DNA of 64,000 nucleotides from Demetria terragena DSM 11295 (lineage in GTDB: Bacteria; Actinomycetota; Actinomycetes; Actinomycetales; Dermatophilaceae), in contig NZ_AQXW01000004.1 in assembly GCF_000376825.1 (NCBI RefSeq), positions 372,001 to 436,000 on the forward strand, in the 5' to 3' direction. The position numbers and the translations under genes were made by a program. Numbering within the stretch: the first letter of the stretch is position 1; each line of letters starts with the position of its first letter. Positions 1 through 9,418 of this stretch are shown piece by piece. The notes below the pieces were generated by a model. It ran no database searches, was not told the origin of the DNA, and saw only the letters and a program-made list of their open reading frames with translations.

Positions 1-185
1 GTCAGTGATCTGAAGCATCGGACTCCCTTGTCCCGCAGGTGGATCCACGCTTCAGCGCGCAGGGCGGCTCACCGGCATATGGGTCGATGGCTCAGCATGG
101 CTATCCGGGTGCCTTCTCGACGCCCGGATTCACATTCCGTGACCTTTTCGTTACCGGAGGTTTTGCCTTTGAGATCTGCTTCAGT
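1..185. other. Left edge, no gene recognised
   Basis: Frames here are open only in Arg/Ser-rich, non-protein-like fashion, and none continues a recognisable family. The stretch is downstream of the leftward C39 peptidase gene. It could hold that transcript's trailer or the upstream part of something outside the window. I see no promoter or RNA gene I can defend. Confidence 0.4.
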
Positions 186-1523
186 TCAGATGCCAAAGTT
201 CTTTGGCATCTGTGTTCCTTCGGGATAGATGGCGTAGACCAGGCCGCCCGAATGTGGCAGCCAGGCGTTCTCGACCGCGGCACGGTCGTAGGTGACCCGA
301 ACTTCGTTGTTGCTGGGGATCAGATGACTGGCCGGGTCATTGATCACCGGGTTGCCTGCCGCGGTGAATCCGCAGAGAACCATCAGGTGACCACTCGTGG
401 AGTAGCCAGCTCCCGGCATGTCCTCCTTCTTGAAGGACACCGACATGACTAGCGGGATGCCTGCTGCGATGTATGCCTCAGCGTCGCGAAGGCTTCGGAG
501 CCGGGTGACATACCCGCGCAGGCCCAGGGTGGCGGCGTAAGCCACGTTGAACGGCCAGTTCCCGCACCCTTGATATTCATGGTCGAAGGACTGCCGTGCG
601 GCGTGATCGACTTGCTCGTCAGGGGCCACAGTCACCCAGGACGTGGCCTTCGCACTCGGGCCGCGCTTCCAGTAGTCAGCGATCATGGCCACCGACGTCG
701 GGGAACACCATGCCTCTCCCCCGTTATCCCACTCGGGGTAGTGACCGACGTGAACCTCTTGGGACAGTGTGGGCACGTCCAGCACGGTGCCTGCCGTCTT
801 CCCGGGGGTGCTCGTCGTGACGGCCCCGTCTGGAAGCGCCGAGGCCATACCGGTCAACTGTGCGACGCGCGGCGTGCAGTCACTGTCCGTGCGCCGCATT
901 AACGTGATGCGCAGAAAGTAGGACGCCAGGGTATTGCCGCCCTCAAAGACGACAGTGTCGGTCTTGACCGAGGCGAGCGCGCCCTCCTGATCGTCGACGC
1001 TCGTCCGGTGAATCGCCCCGCCCTCAGCGGGGTTTGCCGAACTCCACCGACCCACGACAAGCCACTCGGTCTCCTCACCACCAGTCGTCGCGCCTTGGAC
1101 CGCAACCTCAACCCAGGTGCCGGGTGGAGTGTCGACATTCCAGGACGCGATGACTTCTGTCGCAGGAAAGCCCACCGTGATCCGCGGGGAGGTCCACGCG
1201 CCAGCCTCCCAGACGGTCGCCGCACCAGAATCAGCGTGCGGATCGGTGTAGGACCGTGTTGTCGAGGGGGACGCGATGACCAACTGTCCCTGCGAAACTG
1301 CAACGCCGGAACATTTACCCCGAGCCCAATGCGCGGCGCACCGGAAGCTCTGCAGGTGAATCTCGCGCTCCGCTGGAGCCGTCGCGGACTGAGCGGACGC
1401 GGCGGTCATCTCGGCGCTGTGGGCAAGGCCTCCGACCACCAAGCCTGCCCCGAGAACGACCCGTCGGCTGAACGTTGGCTGTGGCACGCCAGTCGTGGTC
1501 TGTCTGGTGCACCTGTCGCTCAT
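186..1523 (-). CDS. Tat-exported C39-family cysteine peptidase
   Basis: Predicted secreted papain-fold peptidase of the C39-like (Peptidase_C39_2) type, 445 aa. The N-terminus carries a twin-arginine signal (SRRVVLGAG at residues 19-27, hydrophobic stretch, Ala-rich cleavage region near 45-50). Residues about 55-230 form a beta-rich region with no motif I recognise, perhaps a binding domain. The catalytic domain follows: Cys273 in EAWCSPTSVAMI, His379 in SGHLMVLCGF and Asp396 in VINDPAS, the usual order of the C39 triad. The ATG is preceded by GGGGAG at good spacing. It lies downstream of acnA on the same strand but behind that gene's strong terminator, so it probably has its own promoter. 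The stop codon sits inside an inverted repeat. Family assignment is firm; the substrate is unknown. Confidence 0.85.
   Translation of the reverse strand: MSDRCTRQTTTGVPQPTFSRRVVLGAGLVVGGLAHSAEMTAASAQSATAPAEREIHLQSFRCAAHWARGKCSGVAVSQGQLVIASPSTTRSYTDPHADSGAATVWEAGAWTSPRITVGFPATEVIASWNVDTPPGTWVEVAVQGATTGGEETEWLVVGRWSSANPAEGGAIHRTSVDDQEGALASVKTDTVVFEGGNTLASYFLRITLMRRTDSDCTPRVAQLTGMASALPDGAVTTSTPGKTAGTVLDVPTLSQEVHVGHYPEWDNGGEAWCSPTSVAMIADYWKRGPSAKATSWVTVAPDEQVDHAARQSFDHEYQGCGNWPFNVAYAATLGLRGYVTRLRSLRDAEAYIAAGIPLVMSVSFKKEDMPGAGYSTSGHLMVLCGFTAAGNPVINDPASHLIPSNNEVRVTYDRAAVENAWLPHSGGLVYAIYPEGTQMPKNFGI
188..211 (-). terminator. Inverted repeat over the C39 peptidase stop codon
   Basis: An 11-bp perfect stem (AGATGCCAAAG and its complement) with a 2-nt centre overlaps the last codons and stop of the C39 peptidase. 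No U-tract follows on the minus strand, so it may be a weak terminator or RNA 3'-end stabiliser. Confidence 0.45.
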
Positions 1524-1640
1524 CCTGACTCCCCAAACGTCGGTTCATCACCACGCTAGCTCAGATTCACGAACGCGTGACGAGGAACGCCTCACCCATT
1601 TCAACGTGGCGCCTTGGCGCCCGCAGTCGCCTGCGGGAGC

Positions 1641-1680
1641 GCGAACACCCCGCCAGGCTTCGGCCTGGCGGGGTGTTCGC
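1641..1680 (-). terminator. Strong terminator hairpin after acnA
   Basis: An 18-bp perfect stem with a 4-nt loop (TTCG on the plus strand, CGAA on the acnA strand) lies 15 nt past the acnA stop. A second 7-bp hairpin (1620-1637) follows immediately. There is no U-tract, as is common for actinobacterial terminators. It should insulate the C39 peptidase gene from acnA transcription. Confidence 0.85.
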
Positions 1681-1694
1681 GTGCTGCGATCGGA

Positions 1695-4367
1695 TTATTG
1701 CTTGACGAGCGAGCGCAGGACGTACTGCAGGATGCCGTCGTTGCGGAAGTAGTCCGCCTCACCTGGGGTGTCGATGCGCACGACTGCGTCGAACTCCACG
1801 ACGTTGCCGTTCTCGTGAGTTGCCTTGACGTGCACCGTCTTTGGCGTCCGGCCCTCGTTGAGTTCGGTCACACCGGAGATGTCGAACGTCTCAGTGCCGT
1901 CCAGGCCCAACGACTCGGCGTTCTGGCCCTGCGGGAACTGCAGCGGCAGCACACCCATACCAATGAGATTGGAGCGGTGAATGCGCTCGAACGACTCGGT
2001 GATAACCGCCTTCACACCCAGCAGGCGGGTCCCCTTGGCGGCCCAGTCACGGGACGAACCGGAGCCGTACTCCTTGCCGCCCAGCACCACCAGCGGGGTG
2101 CCCTGCGCGGCGTAGTTCTCGGCCGCGTCATAGATCGCCGCTTGCGGCGCGTCGGCCTTGGTGAAGTCGCGGGTGAAACCGCCCTCGACATCGTCCAGCA
2201 GCTGGTTGCGCAGTCGGATGTTGGCAAAGGTGCCACGAACCATGATCTCGTGGTTGCCGCGGCGTGAGCCGTAGGAGTTGAAGTCCTTGCGCTCAATGCC
2301 ATGCTCATTCAGATAGCGGCCAGCCGGGCTGTCCGCCTTAATCGCGCCTGCCGGGCTGATGTGGTCGGTGGTCACCGAGTCACCCAGTTTGGCGAGTACG
2401 CGAGCGCCCGAGATGTCTTCGACCGGCGACGGCTGCGCGGCCATACCCTCGAAGTATGGGGGCTTGCGCACGTAGGTCGACTCCGCAGCCCAGTCGAAGG
2501 TGTCGCCTTCGGGTGTCTCCAGCGACTTCCACCGCTCGTCGCCGGCAAACACGTCGGCGTAGTCCTTGACGAACAACTCTTTGCTGATCGAGCCAGCGAT
2601 GGTCTTCTCGACCTCGTCGGGGCTCGGCCAAATGTCCTTGAGGAAAACGTCGTTGCCTTCGGCATCCTGACCAAGCGGGTCGGAGTCGAAGTCGACCGAC
2701 ATGGTTCCGGCGAGCGCGTAAGCGATGACCAGCGGCGGCGATGCCAAGTAGTTCATCTTGACGTCCGGGTTGATGCGTCCCTCGAAGTTGCGGTTTCCCG
2801 AGAGCACCGACACGACGGTGAGGTCGTTGTCCTGGACCGCCTGAGAAATCTCCTCATTGAGCGGCCCAGAGTTTCCGATGCAGGTGGTGCAGCCATAGCC
2901 GACCAGGTGGTAGCCGAGCTTCTCCAGGTAGGGCCACAGGCCCGCCTTCTCGTAATAGCCGGTCACGACCTGTGAGCCAGGCGCCATGGAGGTCTTGACC
3001 CACGGCGGAACCTGAAGGCCCTTCTCCACGGCCTTCTTGGCCAGCAGCGCGGCCGCAATCATGACCGAAGGGTTGGAGGTGTTGGTGCAGGACGTGATCG
3101 AGGCGACCACGACAGCGCCGTCCTTCAAGCCGTACTTGACGCCCTCTTCTGAGGTGACCTCGACCTCACGGAACCCGCCTTGTACGCCGTAGTTCTTGAC
3201 GTCAATGTCGAATTGGGATTTTGCGTCCGAGACCACGATGCGGTCTTGGGGGCGCTTCGGCCCTGCGATGGACGGGACGACCGTCGACAGGTCGAGTTCG
3301 AGTTTCTCCGAGAAGCGCGGCTCAACGTCCGGGTTGTGCCACAGGCCCTGCTCCTTGGCGTAGGCCTCGACAAGGGCGACCTGGTCGTCAGCGCGACCCG
3401 TGAGGCGCAGGTAGTCGAGCGTCACGTCGTCGATCGGGAAGATCGCACAAGTCGAACCAAATTCGGGGCTCATGTTGCCGATCGTGGCTCGGTTGGCCAG
3501 CGGTACGACTCCGACGCCGTCGCCGTAGAACTCGACGAACTTGCCGACCACACCGTGCTCGCGCAGCATCTGCGTGATGGTCAGCACGACGTCGGTGGCG
3601 GTGGCACCAGCAGGAATCTCGCCGGTCAGCTTGAAGCCGACCACGCGCGGGATCAGCATGGAGACGGGCTGGCCAAGCATGGCCGCCTCAGCCTCGATGC
3701 CGCCGACTCCCCAGCCCAAAACACCTAGGCCGTTGACCATGGTGGTGTGGCTGTCGGTGCCGACGCAGGAGTCTGGGTAGGCCTTGCCGTCGCGGGTCAT
3801 GACCGTGCGGGCCAGGTGCTCGATGTTGACCTGGTGCACGATGCCGGTGCCGGGCGGCACGACCTTGAAGTCGTCGAAGGCGGTCTGGCCCCAACGCAGG
3901 AACTGGTAGCGCTCCTTGTTGCGGCCGTACTCGATCTCGACGTTCCGCTCGAAGGCGTCAGGGCGGCCGAACACGTCGATGATGACGGAGTGGTCGATGA
4001 CCATCTCGGCTGGTGCCAACGGGTTGATCTTCTTGGGATCCCCGCCGAGTTCAGCAACGGCCTCGCGCATCGTGGCGAGGTCGACGACACAGGGAACGCC
4101 GGTGAAGTCCTGCATGATCACGCGGGCCGGGGTGAACTGGATCTCGATATCCGGGTCGGCGTTCTCGTCCCAACTACCAAGCGACCGGATCTGGTCGGCC
4201 GTGATGTTCGCGCCGTCCTCGGTCCGCAGCAGGTTCTCCAGCAACACCTTCAGGCTGAACGGCAGCGTCTCGTGGCCCGGCACGGTGTCGATCCGATAAA
4301 TGTCGTATGCCTGGTCGCCCACCGACAGAGTGGACTTGGCTCCGAAGCTGTTCGTGCTTTCGCTCAC
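1695..4367 (-). CDS. acnA: Aconitate hydratase A
   Basis: Aconitase of the AcnA/IRP type, interconverting citrate and isocitrate in the TCA cycle; 890 aa, normal for the family. The [4Fe-4S] ligands are Cys427 (SCTNTSNPS), Cys493 and Cys496 ([11 protein letters not shown]). Other family blocks are visible: [14 protein letters not shown] near 202, [15 protein letters not shown], and [15 protein letters not shown] in the C-terminal swivel domain. The start is GTG, preceded by GAAGGAGTC. A perfect 18-bp palindrome sits about 20 nt upstream of the start, in the promoter region, suggesting control by a dimeric repressor. The gene is monocistronic, bounded by its own terminator. The enzyme depends on Fe-S assembly, for which the suf operon lies at the other end of the window. 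Confidence 0.97.
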   Translation of the reverse strand: MSESTNSFGAKSTLSVGDQAYDIYRIDTVPGHETLPFSLKVLLENLLRTEDGANITADQIRSLGSWDENADPDIEIQFTPARVIMQDFTGVPCVVDLATMREAVAELGGDPKKINPLAPAEMVIDHSVIIDVFGRPDAFERNVEIEYGRNKERYQFLRWGQTAFDDFKVVPPGTGIVHQVNIEHLARTVMTRDGKAYPDSCVGTDSHTTMVNGLGVLGWGVGGIEAEAAMLGQPVSMLIPRVVGFKLTGEIPAGATATDVVLTITQMLREHGVVGKFVEFYGDGVGVVPLANRATIGNMSPEFGSTCAIFPIDDVTLDYLRLTGRADDQVALVEAYAKEQGLWHNPDVEPRFSEKLELDLSTVVPSIAGPKRPQDRIVVSDAKSQFDIDVKNYGVQGGFREVEVTSEEGVKYGLKDGAVVVASITSCTNTSNPSVMIAAALLAKKAVEKGLQVPPWVKTSMAPGSQVVTGYYEKAGLWPYLEKLGYHLVGYGCTTCIGNSGPLNEEISQAVQDNDLTVVSVLSGNRNFEGRINPDVKMNYLASPPLVIAYALAGTMSVDFDSDPLGQDAEGNDVFLKDIWPSPDEVEKTIAGSISKELFVKDYADVFAGDERWKSLETPEGDTFDWAAESTYVRKPPYFEGMAAQPSPVEDISGARVLAKLGDSVTTDHISPAGAIKADSPAGRYLNEHGIERKDFNSYGSRRGNHEIMVRGTFANIRLRNQLLDDVEGGFTRDFTKADAPQAAIYDAAENYAAQGTPLVVLGGKEYGSGSSRDWAAKGTRLLGVKAVITESFERIHRSNLIGMGVLPLQFPQGQNAESLGLDGTETFDISGVTELNEGRTPKTVHVKATHENGNVVEFDAVVRIDTPGEADYFRNDGILQYVLRSLVKQ

Positions 4368-4387
4368 CGCGACTCCTTCGTCTGCTT

Positions 4388-4405
4388 TATCTTGACGTCA
4401 AGATA
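4388..4405. promoter_or_regulatory. 18-bp palindrome in the acnA promoter region
   Basis: TATCTTGACGTCAAGATA is a perfect 18-bp palindrome in an AT-rich patch 21 nt upstream of the acnA GTG. Its length and symmetry fit an operator for a homodimeric helix-turn-helix regulator (for example MarR- or TetR-type). The regulator is not identified, and no such regulator gene is adjacent. Confidence 0.6.
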
Positions 4406-4482
4406 ATTTAATCACGCTCAGCACCAGGCTAGCCGCGAAGGACAGCCTTACTTGGTCACAGCACTGGCCGTCTCCGAGGCGG

Positions 4483-5745
4483 TCAGGGCGTGCGTGGCAC
4501 CAGGATCGCGACGCACTCGACGTGATGCGTCATCGGAAAGATGTCGTACGCGCGCAGACTCACCAGGTCATACCCGGCCTCGGTCGCCGTCGCGAGATCT
4601 CGGGCCAGCGCCGCGGGGTCACACGCGACGTAGCCGACCGCCCTTGGTCGTCCCGCAAGGACGGCAGCGGTGACCTCCCGCCCGGCGCCAGTCCTGGGTG
4701 GATCCAAAATCACGACGTCGGCATCCTGGAGTTCGGGCGCGGTCAAGGCCCAATCCGTCACATCCGCATGCACGGGTCCTGCCCAAGGCGTCGCGCGAAG
4801 GTTGGTACGCGCGTGCGCACTCGCCGCGACGTCACCTTCAACCGCGACCACTGATCCTTCGGGACCAACCTCGCGAGCCATCTCCGATGCGAACAATCCG
4901 ACGCCCGCATAAAGATCGACTACGCGCTCCCCCGCCTTCGGCTTCACGCCCTCTCGCACTGCATCAACGAGAGTGCGCGCCGCGCCCGGATGCACCTGCC
5001 AGAAGCCGTCTGCCTCGACGGCAAAGGACAGCTCATGGTCCTCGAACCTGACCTGCTCATGCACCGTCGGTGCGGCTTGTCCTCGCTCAATGGTCACGAC
5101 GTCCCCACCGGACACCTCGACAACTTCGACTCTGCCGATGTGGGGGTCGAATACGTCCTGCAACACACCAGATTTGGTGACAGGCTCCGTGGCGATCAAA
5201 CAGTCGTCGACGGGAATCACGTCGTGCGAACGGTGCCCGCGCAGGCCCGCGCGCCCGTTGCGTTCCACGGCCAATTCGAGCCGGGTACGCCAGCGCAAAC
5301 CATCACGATCGCCCGGCACCGGTTCAACTTCAACGTCAACCTCAAGGTGTGCGAGGCGTTTCAGTTGTTCTTTGATCACTCGCGCCTTGAGGTCTCGCCC
5401 GTATGCGGCGTCCGTGTGCTGCCAGTCACAGCCGCCGCAGCCGCCCGGCCCGCTGACGGGGCACGGCGCGCTTCGGCGCTGGGGTGCCGGACGCACCACA
5501 TCGATCGCATCGGCGCGCAGGAAGGGCGAGGTGTCGGTGCCGGAGGTGACCTGGGCGATGACCAGTTCGCCGGGCAGCGTGTGTCGCACAAACACGACCC
5601 GGCCCTCGTGGCGAGCTACGCAATGGCCACCGTGGGCCACATCCCCAATGTCTAGTTCGAGACGTTGACCGACGAGTGAACGCCCCTTGGGTTTGCGCTG
5701 CTGACCTCGCTGAACACCACGACGTCCGCGGCGGGGCGCGTTCAT
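4483..5745 (-). CDS. TrmA/RlmD-family RNA (uracil-5-)-methyltransferase
   Basis: SAM-dependent 5-methyluridine methyltransferase acting on tRNA or 23S rRNA; which one cannot be told from sequence. Residues about 23-85 form a TRAM RNA-binding domain after a basic N-terminus. The likely [4Fe-4S] ligands are Cys95, Cys103, Cys106 and Cys182. The C-terminal Rossmann domain has the SAM motif VVDLYAGVGLFA, then LDPPRTGAGRE, catalytic Cys375 in YVACDPAAL and the general-base Glu near 410 in HHVEC. 420 aa is typical. ATG with GAGAGGAG upstream. In mycobacteria a homologue also lies beside the ceoB/ceoC TrkA genes, which are divergent here at 5.8 kb. Confidence 0.92.
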   Translation of the reverse strand: MNAPRRGRRGVQRGQQRKPKGRSLVGQRLELDIGDVAHGGHCVARHEGRVVFVRHTLPGELVIAQVTSGTDTSPFLRADAIDVVRPAPQRRSAPCPVSGPGGCGGCDWQHTDAAYGRDLKARVIKEQLKRLAHLEVDVEVEPVPGDRDGLRWRTRLELAVERNGRAGLRGHRSHDVIPVDDCLIATEPVTKSGVLQDVFDPHIGRVEVVEVSGGDVVTIERGQAAPTVHEQVRFEDHELSFAVEADGFWQVHPGAARTLVDAVREGVKPKAGERVVDLYAGVGLFASEMAREVGPEGSVVAVEGDVAASAHARTNLRATPWAGPVHADVTDWALTAPELQDADVVILDPPRTGAGREVTAAVLAGRPRAVGYVACDPAALARDLATATEAGYDLVSLRAYDIFPMTHHVECVAILVPRTP

Positions 5746-5839
5746 GGCGGTGCTCCTCTCGCGGCGGGGTTGACGGTCACCGGTGGGTCAGCGTACGCCG
5801 CGGTCCCAACCCTGCACGGGCAGGAGTAGCGTCCAGGTC

Positions 5840-6505
5840 GTGCATGTCGTGATCATGGGATGCGGCCGAGTCGGCTCCACCTTGGCATTGAACCTCGAGA
5901 AGTTAGGGCACACGGTCGCCATCATCGACCGTGACCCGTCGTCCTTTCGACGGCTCGGCGCCGAGTTCAACGGGCGCCGCATCGAAGGCATCGGCTTTGA
6001 CCGCCGGACACTGACGGCCGCCGACATTGGGTCCGCCTACGCGTTCGCCGCCGTCAGCAGTGGCGACAACTCCAATATCATCGCCGCGCGCGTCGCCCGC
6101 GAAACCTTCGGGATCGAACACGTCGTCGCGCGCATCTATGACCCCGGCCGCGCCGAGATCTACCAACGTCTCGGCATCCCGACGGTCGCGACGGTGAAGT
6201 GGACGGCCGACCAGGTCGTGCAGCGGATCGTCCCCCAGGGCGCCCGAGCGGTGCATACCGACGCCAGCGGCCAGGTGGTCCTGGTCGAAGTTCCCGCTCA
6301 TCTGGGATGGGTCGGAATGCCCTATGCCGACCTCGCTGCTCGGACCGCGAGCCGCATCGCGTACATCACCCGCCTGGGTGAAGGAACTCTCCCCAAGGAC
6401 GGCATGGTGCATCAACAAGGCGACTTGGTACACCTCCTGGTCCGGAGGGACCAGCTGCATCGGGTAGAGCAACAACTGGCCCAAGACCCTCGCGGGGAGG
6501 CCTGA
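5840..6505 (+). CDS. trkA: TrkA-family potassium uptake regulator (first of pair)
   Basis: Cytoplasmic RCK/KTN protein that gates a Trk/Ktr-type K+ channel in response to nucleotides; 221 aa from GTG 5840. The residues upstream of that GTG are not family-like. The N-terminal Rossmann motif VIMGCGRVGSTLA starts at once, followed by an acidic residue in AIIDRD at the end of strand 2, the usual NAD(H) contact. The C-terminal third is a TrkA-C domain. AGGAG lies 13 nt before the start. It overlaps the next trkA by 1 nt (TGATG), so the two are translationally coupled and probably form a heteromer. No trkH/ktrB channel gene is nearby. Confidence 0.92.
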   Translation: MHVVIMGCGRVGSTLALNLEKLGHTVAIIDRDPSSFRRLGAEFNGRRIEGIGFDRRTLTAADIGSAYAFAAVSSGDNSNIIAARVARETFGIEHVVARIYDPGRAEIYQRLGIPTVATVKWTADQVVQRIVPQGARAVHTDASGQVVLVEVPAHLGWVGMPYADLAARTASRIAYITRLGEGTLPKDGMVHQQGDLVHLLVRRDQLHRVEQQLAQDPRGEA

Positions 6506-7203
6506 TGCGCGTCGTTGTCGTCGGTGCTGGAAGCGTCGGGCGCTCAATCGCCCGCGAGTTGATTGCCAACGACCATCGCGTGTTGCTCATTGATCACGAT
6601 GTCGACGGCGCCAACACGAACGCGGTGCCGGATGCTGCCTGGCTGCTCGCGGATGCCTGTGAAACTGCGACGTTGCGAGAAGCAGAACTGGACCTCGCCG
6701 ATGTCGTGGTCTGCGCCAGCGGCGACGACAAGGTCAACCTCGTGGTGTCGCTTCTGGCCAAGACTGAGTTCGCGGTCCCTCGGACCGTGGCGCGGGTCAA
6801 TCATCCCCGTAACGAGTGGCTGTTCACCGAGAGTTGGGGCGTCGATGTTGCGGTCTCCACGCCGCGCCTGATGACCGCACTCGTCGAGGAAGCGGTGAGC
6901 GTCGGCAACCTGGTCAGGCTGTTTGAGTTCCAGCAGGGGCACGCCATGATGACGGAGATCACGCTGCCCCACGACAGCCCCTACGTCGGTCGCACCGTCG
7001 CCGACCTGGAACTGCCACCCGACACGGTGCTGACCTGCATCTTGCGCGATCAGCGTCCCATCGCGCCGCGGGCGTCCCACACCATCCACGCGTTGGACGA
7101 GCTCCTGCTCATCACCTCGCCCGATGCCGAGGTGAACCTGGCGGCGATGCTGACCGGCCGATCACCCGCCGACATTCGGATGGTCACTGCCGACGACGAT
7201 TAG
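6505..7203 (+). CDS. trkA: TrkA-family potassium uptake regulator (second of pair)
   Basis: Second RCK protein, 232 aa, corresponding in position to mycobacterial CeoC. RVVVVGAGSVGRSIA is the nucleotide-binding glycine motif, LLIDHD the following acidic strand end, and residues about 150-215 are a TrkA-C domain. It is coupled to the preceding paralogue by a TGATG junction. Its 3' end overlaps the convergent OB-fold gene by 20 nt. In relatives a DUF3159 membrane protein often lies between ceoC and the OB-fold gene; it is absent here. Confidence 0.92.
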   Translation: MRVVVVGAGSVGRSIARELIANDHRVLLIDHDVDGANTNAVPDAAWLLADACETATLREAELDLADVVVCASGDDKVNLVVSLLAKTEFAVPRTVARVNHPRNEWLFTESWGVDVAVSTPRLMTALVEEAVSVGNLVRLFEFQQGHAMMTEITLPHDSPYVGRTVADLELPPDTVLTCILRDQRPIAPRASHTIHALDELLLITSPDAEVNLAAMLTGRSPADIRMVTADDD

Positions 7204-7573
7204 CCAGGCAGGGTCGACCTGGTGCGACCAGGTCATAGTCGGGGTTGTAGATCGTCGGGTTACCGCGGTCGACGCAGACCCGCCCCCTGGCGTTGATGCG
7301 CCGGCCAGGTTCGACCCCGGCAATCTCGCGCTGACCGAGCCAGACGAGCAACACGGTCGAGCCGTCGTCATCCAAGTCGGCGACGAGCGCCGGCACCCCA
7401 CCGGCGTACGAGCGCATCGACGCCGCCCGCACCGTTCCTGACACGGCGACGTACTGCCGATCGCGCACGTCGCAGGCGCGAGTCGGCTCGACATCAGCGC
7501 GAGGCTGCAGCACTACGGCGGGCTGAGTGGGCGACGATGTCCACCGCTCGAGCGTTCGCAGCCAACGCTCCAC
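7184..7573 (-). CDS. Small OB-fold nucleic-acid-binding protein
   Basis: 129-aa protein of the actinobacterial OB-fold family found beside trkA and DUF3710 genes. The core (about 40-110) has the alternating strands expected of an OB barrel: VAVSGTVRAASM, LVADLDDDGSTVLLVWLG, then GRRINARGRVCVDRGNPTIYN. The molecular role is unknown; nucleic-acid binding is inferred from the fold. It starts with GTG 3 nt after the DUF3710 stop, so it is the last gene of the run from ferrochelatase leftward. It overlaps trkA at its 3' end. Confidence 0.75.
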   Translation of the reverse strand: MERWLRTLERWTSSPTQPAVVLQPRADVEPTRACDVRDRQYVAVSGTVRAASMRSYAGGVPALVADLDDDGSTVLLVWLGQREIAGVEPGRRINARGRVCVDRGNPTIYNPDYDLVAPGRPCLANRRRQ

Positions 7574-7576
7574 CGG

Positions 7577-8473
7577 TCAGCGGACCTCGGTGATTTCGGG
7601 ACCTCGCTCGAACGGCTTGAAGTCACCGACTTCCTTGTCGCGGGTGTCTTCGGCGCCCTCAACTGGCTCAATCGGTGCTGGCGCCTGCTCCAGAAGTTCG
7701 GCAGGAATCGTCAACTCCAGTAGCTCACGAGGAGCACGCGCTTCCCCGCCGCGCGTCACGATGGCGTCGCGCACAAAACCCAGGAAGGGCTCTGCCGCAT
7801 CGTCCTCAACCGCTGCCCGACCCGACAACACACCGCGGATGAACCAGCGTGGCCCGTCGACGCCGATAAAGCGCACCGGGGTGTAGGTCGTGCGGCCGTT
7901 GGCACCCTTGGCAGGCATCCGGGCGTGCAACTCGATCCCGAGGTCGCCTTCCTTCTCCTCGGCGGTGCCACCGGACGCGATCAGGTTGTCCGCCAGCTCA
8001 TCCCGAATGCCATCCCAGACACCCGAAGATTTCGGAGCGGCAAAGACCTGGACCTGCAAAGCCGACTCGTCCGCTGCGACAGTCACGCCAGTGACGTTCT
8101 GCCCCTCTTCATCGACATCGAGGCGGAGTTCGCTGCCGGCGAACGGGGTCAAGGTCAGCGCGCCGAGATCCAGTTTGTCGGTGGTGTCATCCACCTCGGA
8201 TGAGTCGAACGGACCATTGGACCGATCGAGGTCATAGGGCCGCGGGAGTCGGACCCGGTCATCAGACTCATCCTCAGCGTCGGTTTCCTCGCGTGCCTCA
8301 TCTGATTCGTCAGACTCGTCTGCTTCGCCGCTCGGGTCTTCAAGGTCTGCGCTGTCCGAAACGTCTTCGCCGTCAACGTCCTCGCCGTCAACCTGCTCGA
8401 GTTCGGCGTCGGTCTTGACGTCCTCGACCTCGTCCACGGCCTTCTTCCGTCGGAAGATTCCCACGTCGCTCAA
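7577..8473 (-). CDS. DUF3710 domain protein
   Basis: Conserved actinobacterial protein of unknown function, 298 aa. It begins with a basic patch (IFRRKK) followed by a highly acidic, low-complexity stretch (about 10-80). The conserved domain spans about 85-250 and starts with [16 protein letters not shown]. No catalytic motif is apparent. The start is either TTG at 8473, overlapping the dut stop in the pattern TTGA, or GTG at 8464; GAGGGA lies just upstream of the TTG. It sits between dut and the OB-fold gene as in mycobacteria (Rv2696c-Rv2697c region), so co-transcription with dut is likely. Confidence 0.85.
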   Translation of the reverse strand: MSDVGIFRRKKAVDEVEDVKTDAELEQVDGEDVDGEDVSDSADLEDPSGEADESDESDEAREETDAEDESDDRVRLPRPYDLDRSNGPFDSSEVDDTTDKLDLGALTLTPFAGSELRLDVDEEGQNVTGVTVAADESALQVQVFAAPKSSGVWDGIRDELADNLIASGGTAEEKEGDLGIELHARMPAKGANGRTTYTPVRFIGVDGPRWFIRGVLSGRAAVEDDAAEPFLGFVRDAIVTRGGEARAPRELLELTIPAELLEQAPAPIEPVEGAEDTRDKEVGDFKPFERGPEITEVR

Positions 8474-8958
8474 TCCCTCGATGCTGTTGTCGACGCCGAT
8501 GACGGGTCCGTCACCGACGATCCGAAGCCACCACTGGCTCCGTGGCCGCTCGCGCCGCGCTCGCTGTCTGGCAAGGCCGCGACATCGACCAGGTCTACAT
8601 TCTCCACCCGCTGAACCACCAACTGGGCAATCCGATCACCGCGACTCACAGTGAAAGTGTCGCGCGGGTCGCAGTTGATCACATTGACCTTGATCTCGCC
8701 GCGATAGCCGCTGTCCACGGTGCCTGGACTGTTCAGCGTGGTCACGCCGTGTCGAGCCGCGAGACCCGACCGCGGGTGCACAAATCCGGCATAGCCCGCC
8801 GGCAGCGCAATGGCGAGACCGGTGTCGACCAGCGCCCGCTCACCGGGCGCCAGCGTGACGCCTTCCCTGGCGTACAGGTCCAGCCCAGCGTCTCCCTCCC
8901 GCGCATAACGCGGGAGGGGTAAGCCTTCATCGAGACGATGGACCGGTACGCGCAGCAC
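8470..8958 (-). CDS. dut: dUTP diphosphatase
   Basis: Trimeric dUTPase hydrolysing dUTP to dUMP and pyrophosphate, keeping uracil out of DNA. 162 aa from GTG 8958, which lies 2 nt after the DUF4193 stop. All five motifs are visible in order: [37 protein letters not shown] (with the catalytic Asp), [10 protein letters not shown], and the C-terminal [15 protein letters not shown] arm that closes the active site. It is coupled to DUF3710 downstream. A reading frame extends further upstream, but that part overlaps DUF4193 and is not dUTPase-like. Confidence 0.96.
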   Translation of the reverse strand: MLRVPVHRLDEGLPLPRYAREGDAGLDLYAREGVTLAPGERALVDTGLAIALPAGYAGFVHPRSGLAARHGVTTLNSPGTVDSGYRGEIKVNVINCDPRDTFTVSRGDRIAQLVVQRVENVDLVDVAALPDSERGASGHGASGGFGSSVTDPSSASTTASRD

Positions 8959-8960
8959 GT

Positions 8961-9260
8961 TCAGACCGCGCAGTCCGAGCAGATCGGGAGGCCGTTCTCC
9001 TCGCCTGCCAACTGGCTGCGGTGGTGGACGAGGAAGCACCGTCCACACGTGAATTCGTCCGCCTGACGCGGCAAGACGCGTACTGACAGCTCCTCCCCTG
9101 ACAAATCGGCGCCGGGCAACTCAAAGCCCTCCGCCTGCTCGGTTTCGTCAACGTCGACGCTTCCCGAGCTCTGATCCACGCGCCGCGATTTCAACTCTTC
9201 GATTGAGTCCTCATTGAGCTCATCGTCAGTCTTGCGCGGTGCGTCGTAATCGGTCGCCAT
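8961..9260 (-). CDS. DUF4193 small zinc-ribbon-like protein
   Basis: 99-aa conserved actinobacterial protein. The N-terminus [18 protein letters not shown] and SIEELKSRR are hallmarks of the family. The C-terminus holds CGRC and CSDC pairs (residues about 75-98) likely to bind zinc. The function is unknown. ATG 9260 is chosen over GTG 9266 because AAGGAG then has proper spacing. It is the first gene of the tight DUF4193-dut-DUF3710-OB-fold group and is separated from the phosphatase gene upstream by about 158 nt, so it probably has its own promoter. Confidence 0.9.
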   Translation of the reverse strand: MATDYDAPRKTDDELNEDSIEELKSRRVDQSSGSVDVDETEQAEGFELPGADLSGEELSVRVLPRQADEFTCGRCFLVHHRSQLAGEENGLPICSDCAV

Positions 9261-9418
9261 GCTCACTCCTTCTCACGAGACAGCCCCAAACTGTCGTGGC
9301 GTGGTTCGGCGGGGATTGTGCCCCATTTCCCACCGGCGCCAACACCCGGGTCGGGCTGATGCGCTCACATAACGTCTGAGCCGCGCTCAGCATTCCCGGA
9401 AAAATGCCGAGAATGGGC

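Noticed and set aside
1-228. Open frame running from base 1 to about 228 on the plus strand
   Set aside because: Arg/Ser-rich composition, no recognisable motif, and it runs into the C39 peptidase gene antisense. Its ending resembles the peptidase C-terminus only because both read through the same palindrome.
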